DNA from: Fontibacter flavus
GTDB lineage: Bacteria; Bacteroidota; Bacteroidia; Cytophagales; Cyclobacteriaceae
Length of the DNA stretch: 64,000 nucleotides
Direction of reading: 5' to 3'
Assembly (NCBI RefSeq): GCF_042432905.1
Contig: NZ_JBHLWI010000009.1
Location: forward strand, 124,001 to 188,000
In this document: positions 60,686 to 64,000 of the stretch, piece by piece
How the letters are laid out: every line of letters begins with the position of its first letter
Position numbering within the stretch: the stretch's first letter is position 1
Position numbers and translations under genes: made by a program
The notes under the pieces: generated by a model
What the model was told of the DNA's origin: nothing
The model's input: the letters and a program-made list of their open reading frames with translations, nothing else
The model's database searches: none

Positions 60686-61189
60686 TTAAGCAATATTCAT
60701 TTCCATGACCACATCATCCATCACAAATCCATTGCCTATATCTATGACCTCTCGGAAATCTTCATAAAAACCTATTTTTGAATAGAAGTCAATAGCTGAT
60801 TGATTGTATTTGTTCACGTTCAGAAACAGGTGGGTATCGCTGTTTTCCAAGGCGATTTGGGCAACTTCCTGAATTAGTTTTTTGCCTACTCCCTTGCCCT
60901 GTGCCCCAGGAAGTATGTAGATCTTATGGATTTTTGTTTTTGAAGGATCTTTTGCATGAAGTTCATAAGAACAAAAACCAAGGCTTTTTTCACCTTCATT
61001 GGCTAGCAAAAATACATGTCCCTTTTCCTGAACCTGTCGTTCCAGGGCTTCGAGCTGGTACATCCAGTTCAACATGTAATCGATCTGCTCAGGTGTCAAG
61101 ATATTGGCAAAAGTTTGAGGCCAGGTTCTAAGGGCTATTTCCCTTACTTTTTTTAGATCAGAAAGATTGGCTTGGATGATGTTGATCAT
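60686..61189 (-). CDS. GNAT-family acetyltransferase
   Basis: A 167-residue cytoplasmic acetyltransferase. The acetyl-CoA-binding loop is ILPGAQGKGVGKKLIQEVAQIAL at about 92-114 (Q/R-x-x-G-x-G/A pattern), followed by FLNVNKYNQSAIDFYSKIGFY, which is the standard last motif of the fold. The N-terminal IIQANLSDLKKVREIALRTWPQTF begins the domain. The acceptor is unknown. It is divergent from the glycoside hydrolase gene across 123 bases. Confidence 0.9.
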   Translation of the reverse strand: MINIIQANLSDLKKVREIALRTWPQTFANILTPEQIDYMLNWMYQLEALERQVQEKGHVFLLANEGEKSLGFCSYELHAKDPSKTKIHKIYILPGAQGKGVGKKLIQEVAQIALENSDTHLFLNVNKYNQSAIDFYSKIGFYEDFREVIDIGNGFVMDDVVMEMNIA

Positions 61190-61312
61190 ATTGTATGCAA
61201 TTTTACTTTCCGAAAACTAATCAATTCCAGAAATCTTTGAATGTCTTTTTTCACAATTGGTTTTAAAGTTCTTTTTGTTTAATTTTTATGAAGCGAAAAC
61301 CCAAAACAGCAC

Positions 61313-63994
61313 ATGAAGTTAAGCTACTTCTTGGTCTTTTACATTTGTCTGATAAGCTGTGGTAAAAAAGACCTTTTTCAAAAAAAATCCTGGTGCAGTG
61401 AGGCGCCCATCTATACCACCTATGCCGCCGCCATGGAAAGATCTGAATTTTTGATAGACCAAGGATATGAATTCCTCTATGATGATCCGGAAAAGCCCCT
61501 CACATTTCATTCCCAAAAAGGGGGTGCTTTAGGATTGGTTTTTAGAATTGACGGCGAATTGGTCCAAAATGTAAAAGAATACTTCCTTGCTCCCCAAATA
61601 CATGAAAGTTTTCCGGACATGGTTTCCTTTTCCTGTTTTCCAAAGGAAGGGGTAGAAGTAAAAGGAATCTTCCTGGTGTACTCCTCAAGAATTGCCATTC
61701 AGGAATTTGAAATTATCAACCATACCCAGAAAGCCATTGCAATGGAAATGATTCCTTTTGTTTCCAATAAATACCGTTCATTCAGGGAAATCAGTCAGCA
61801 AGGAAATATGGCCATTGAATTTCAGCATGAAAAGTATCCTGATTCATGGTCTTTAAACCAAAGCATTCCTTATGAGGACAGCCTGCAAAATACCTGGTTT
61901 TTCTCGGAGCAAATTGGAAAATGGGGAAGCTTCTCATCCTTTGCTGGTGAAAGCCCACAACCTTCCTTTGAATTTGATACACAACGGAAAAGCTTACACC
62001 AGATTTTTGGGCGGGCATATGAAAAAGGGGAAAGATTGCTGGAGAATGGTTCCCAAGCCAGGATTATGGTGATTTCTTCCAATGACCCAAGATTTATATT
62101 GACGGAAAATTCACCCATTTGGGACAGTCCAGTACCCAGCATTGACCATGCAGGTTTGTTCAGATTAGAATTAGGAAATTTTCCAAAAGGAATATCCCTT
62201 AATAGCCTGAAATTAACATATTATAACCTAAAGCGACAGATAGGAGATCAAGTAGAGATCCAGTCTTCTTTACCCAACCAACGAATTGATTTTGATGCGA
62301 AAAAGGGAAAAGGTTTTCAATTCGTAAGGGGTATCAAAAGTGTACCCACTTCTGGTGGCATTCAAATTTCTTGGCAGGCATTGCCTGGGGCCAAATCCTA
62401 TAAAATTTATAAAAGAACTTACCCAGGGAATGGATTTTATGAGTTATTGACCGAAGTTCAAAATGAAAGTTTTGAAGATAAATTCAAGCCATTTGAAGGG
62501 TATAATGGCTATGTCATTATACCTGAAGGGGATTTTGTAGGGGTACATTCTGAAGAAATTTACACTTTACCTTCAGCAGACTTCAATGCTTGGCTCAATT
62601 CCAAAGATGCAGACAAATCAGGGGAACATTCCCGGGTAATTGCCGCAGTTTTACCAATTGAATTAAGTTCAAAATCCTCTAAAACGGTCAGAATCGGTAG
62701 AAAAATCAGGGGAATAGAAGAAGATCTAAAACATATTTTGAACGATATTCAAATATTATCATCGCTTGATTTTGAGCCATTTTGGATTGATAATAAAGAA
62801 TTGTTTGCAAATGTTCCCGCTTTATCGACAAGCAATGAAGAGGAGCTTTTGCTGTATAAAAGTGCCTGGAACATGATGCGTCAGGTCATGTACCCACCTG
62901 AAGAAAGAAGTCCATTTAATTACTATGTATTTTCCAGAGAGCCAACCTGGGGATGGGGTCACGGAGGTCAGGTTTTCCATGAGAGTATCACCATGTTGGC
63001 TTATGCTTATCTGGATCCAGAATCTGCTATGAACTCCCAAAGGGTATTTTCCCACAGGCAGAATGACAATGGCTACATCAATTACCGAACAGGTTCCTAC
63101 CTGGATGAAATTATTGAATACAATGGTCAGTTGACTTCTTCTGCTCCTTGGTATTCTTGGTTGAACTGGGAGATTTATAATATTACCCAGGACAAGGACT
63201 TTTTGGAGGAAATGTATGCCTCCAGCAAGAAGTTTTACAAATTCTATATCAGTGAAAGGGATGCTGATGGAGATGGGTTATTGGAGTGGGGAGGACATGC
63301 CATTCTGGAATCGGTCCGGGATGCATTAGTGGCTGTTTGGGATGAAGTCGGATGGCCGTCCAACTTTGAATCCATAGACCTGAACTGCATGATGGTAATG
63401 GAGGCCAAAGCATTGGAAAAGATGGCTTTGGCACTTGGCTTATTAGAAGAAGCTGCTCAGTGGCGGAAAGACCATGAGCAAAGGACAACCTTGATCAATC
63501 AGGTGTTTTGGGATGAAGAGAATGGCTTTTATTACAATGTCAATAAAACGGATAACAGTTTCACTTTTAAAACCGAAAATGACCTCAAAAGGGATGAAAT
63601 TATAGGCTTTTTACCACTTTGGGCTGGAGTTGTAGATGAAGAAAAGGCTAAGCGCCTGATACAAAAGTTAACCGACTCTAAGCAGTTCTGGAGAAAATTT
63701 GGCGTTCCATCTTTATCCGCTGTGGATCCTTATTACAATGACAAAGGCTATTGGAACGGACCGGTATGGGTGGAGTGGAATTACCTTATCTTCCAGGGAT
63801 TGAAGGATTATGGCTATCACCAAGAGGCTGCCGAACTTACGGATAAGATTGCAGCAGTGATGATTTCACAATTGAAACAAAACCATAACCTCTGGGAATT
63901 TTACAGTCCGGATGAAGATTGGGCGGGATACCATAAGACCTATATCTGGGCAGGGATTATCAATAGAATGCTCATGGATAAAGATAAAAGATGA
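61313..63994 (+). CDS. GH63/MGH1-like glycoside hydrolase lipoprotein
   Basis: A large exported glycosidase of 893 residues. A lipoprotein signal (1-16, ICLISCGKK, Cys16) places it in the outer or periplasmic membrane. A beta-sandwich N-terminal domain (about 30-330) is followed by a fibronectin-III-like domain (about 335-410, GGIQISWQALPGAKSYKIYKR) and an (alpha/alpha)6 barrel from about 505 on. The barrel has TWGWGHGGQVFHES, a DADGDGLLEWGG calcium-like loop and YWNGPVWVEWNYLIFQGL, which are signatures of the GH63/MGH1 clan. The sugar substrate is not defined. It overlaps an ATG (ATGA) at its stop. Confidence 0.82.
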   Translation: MKLSYFLVFYICLISCGKKDLFQKKSWCSEAPIYTTYAAAMERSEFLIDQGYEFLYDDPEKPLTFHSQKGGALGLVFRIDGELVQNVKEYFLAPQIHESFPDMVSFSCFPKEGVEVKGIFLVYSSRIAIQEFEIINHTQKAIAMEMIPFVSNKYRSFREISQQGNMAIEFQHEKYPDSWSLNQSIPYEDSLQNTWFFSEQIGKWGSFSSFAGESPQPSFEFDTQRKSLHQIFGRAYEKGERLLENGSQARIMVISSNDPRFILTENSPIWDSPVPSIDHAGLFRLELGNFPKGISLNSLKLTYYNLKRQIGDQVEIQSSLPNQRIDFDAKKGKGFQFVRGIKSVPTSGGIQISWQALPGAKSYKIYKRTYPGNGFYELLTEVQNESFEDKFKPFEGYNGYVIIPEGDFVGVHSEEIYTLPSADFNAWLNSKDADKSGEHSRVIAAVLPIELSSKSSKTVRIGRKIRGIEEDLKHILNDIQILSSLDFEPFWIDNKELFANVPALSTSNEEELLLYKSAWNMMRQVMYPPEERSPFNYYVFSREPTWGWGHGGQVFHESITMLAYAYLDPESAMNSQRVFSHRQNDNGYINYRTGSYLDEIIEYNGQLTSSAPWYSWLNWEIYNITQDKDFLEEMYASSKKFYKFYISERDADGDGLLEWGGHAILESVRDALVAVWDEVGWPSNFESIDLNCMMVMEAKALEKMALALGLLEEAAQWRKDHEQRTTLINQVFWDEENGFYYNVNKTDNSFTFKTENDLKRDEIIGFLPLWAGVVDEEKAKRLIQKLTDSKQFWRKFGVPSLSAVDPYYNDKGYWNGPVWVEWNYLIFQGLKDYGYHQEAAELTDKIAAVMISQLKQNHNLWEFYSPDEDWAGYHKTYIWAGIINRMLMDKDKR

Positions 63995-64000
63995 AATACG
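63991..64000 (+). CDS. Possible start of the next gene, cut by the window end
   Basis: The sequence ATGAAATACG begins inside the stop codon of the glycoside hydrolase gene (4-base ATGA overlap), a common start position in an operon. Only three codons are visible, so nothing can be said about the product. Confidence 0.3.

Noticed and set aside
61288..61365. A 25-codon open frame upstream of the glycoside hydrolase that overlaps its start
   Set aside because: It has no family similarity and no evidence of use; possible leader role could not be supported.
1..64000. tRNA or rRNA genes
   Set aside because: No intergenic stretch gave a cloverleaf-like set of arms or a rRNA-like conserved segment on reading; a covariance-model scan would be decisive.

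Overview
The window looks like a chromosomal segment from the phylum Bacteroidota, order Cytophagales, most likely family Cyclobacteriaceae. This is inferred from gene content: a GLPGLI protein next to an outer-membrane receptor, OmpA/SusC-style beta-barrels with carboxypeptidase-regulatory N-termini, the ExbB-ExbD-TonB-FolC gene order, DUF2911 and DUF2490 proteins, TAnnTTTG-type promoters and low GC. It is dense protein-coding DNA with no rRNA, tRNA, CRISPR array, insertion sequence or phage module that I can see. I found no obvious broken genes; the first gene is cut by the window edge.

Region by region. 1-7.9 kb: a hexuronate/keto-sugar acid locus with a diketogulonate-reductase-like enzyme, altronate dehydratase, KDG kinase, KDPG aldolase and a three-gene TRAP transporter, built around a divergent promoter that holds a 42-bp palindrome. 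8-9.5 kb: a DUF2490 outer-membrane protein and a lipoprotein. 9.9-16.5 kb: glycogen phosphorylase, then a minus-strand group (alpha/beta hydrolase, phosphoribosyltransferase, GreA/GreB-like factor), a DEAD-box helicase and a DoxX-like protein. 16.6-26.7 kb: mostly exported proteins, including a gamma-glutamyltransferase, two Tat-signal enzymes (an aminotransferase and a Gfo/Idh/MocA oxidoreductase) and a serine hydrolase, plus ferritin. 26.9-31.5 kb: an FAD oxidoreductase abutting an NmrA-like protein in the same reading frame, an aldo/keto reductase and a YihY/BrkB protein. 31.5-36.1 kb: an Omp85-type assembly protein divergent from a SPOUT rRNA methyltransferase, and a bile-acid/sodium symporter-family transporter. 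36.2-42.2 kb: a two-component system divergent from a GLPGLI-receptor operon. 42.5-48.2 kb: a SerB-SerA fusion, a DUF2911 protein, a GhrA-like reductase, a universal stress protein and a TPR protein. 48.3-58.9 kb: HolA, a giant TPR protein, a beta-barrel, then SPOR-ExbB-ExbD-TonB-FolC-TrmB. 58.9-61.2 kb: a RES-Xre toxin-antitoxin pair, a cysteine-cluster protein and an acetyltransferase. 61.3-64 kb: a large GH63/MGH1-like glycoside hydrolase lipoprotein.

How the genes work together. The sugar-acid locus can import a sugar acid (TRAP), dehydrate altronate to KDG, phosphorylate it to KDPG and cleave it to pyruvate and glyceraldehyde-3-phosphate. The two-component system very probably controls the divergent GLPGLI/receptor operon through three in-phase TTAACCT repeats. 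The SPOR-ExbB-ExbD-TonB group is an energised cell-envelope complex.

The most interesting signals are the 42-bp operator, the phased TTAACCT array, the heptad (period-7) AAT-rich intergenic tracts, one of which runs into a stop codon, the SerB-SerA fusion, the TGA|TTG in-frame gene junction, the exported aminotransferase, and the RES-Xre pair with a probable autoregulatory operator. I saw no convincing wholly new multi-gene system.
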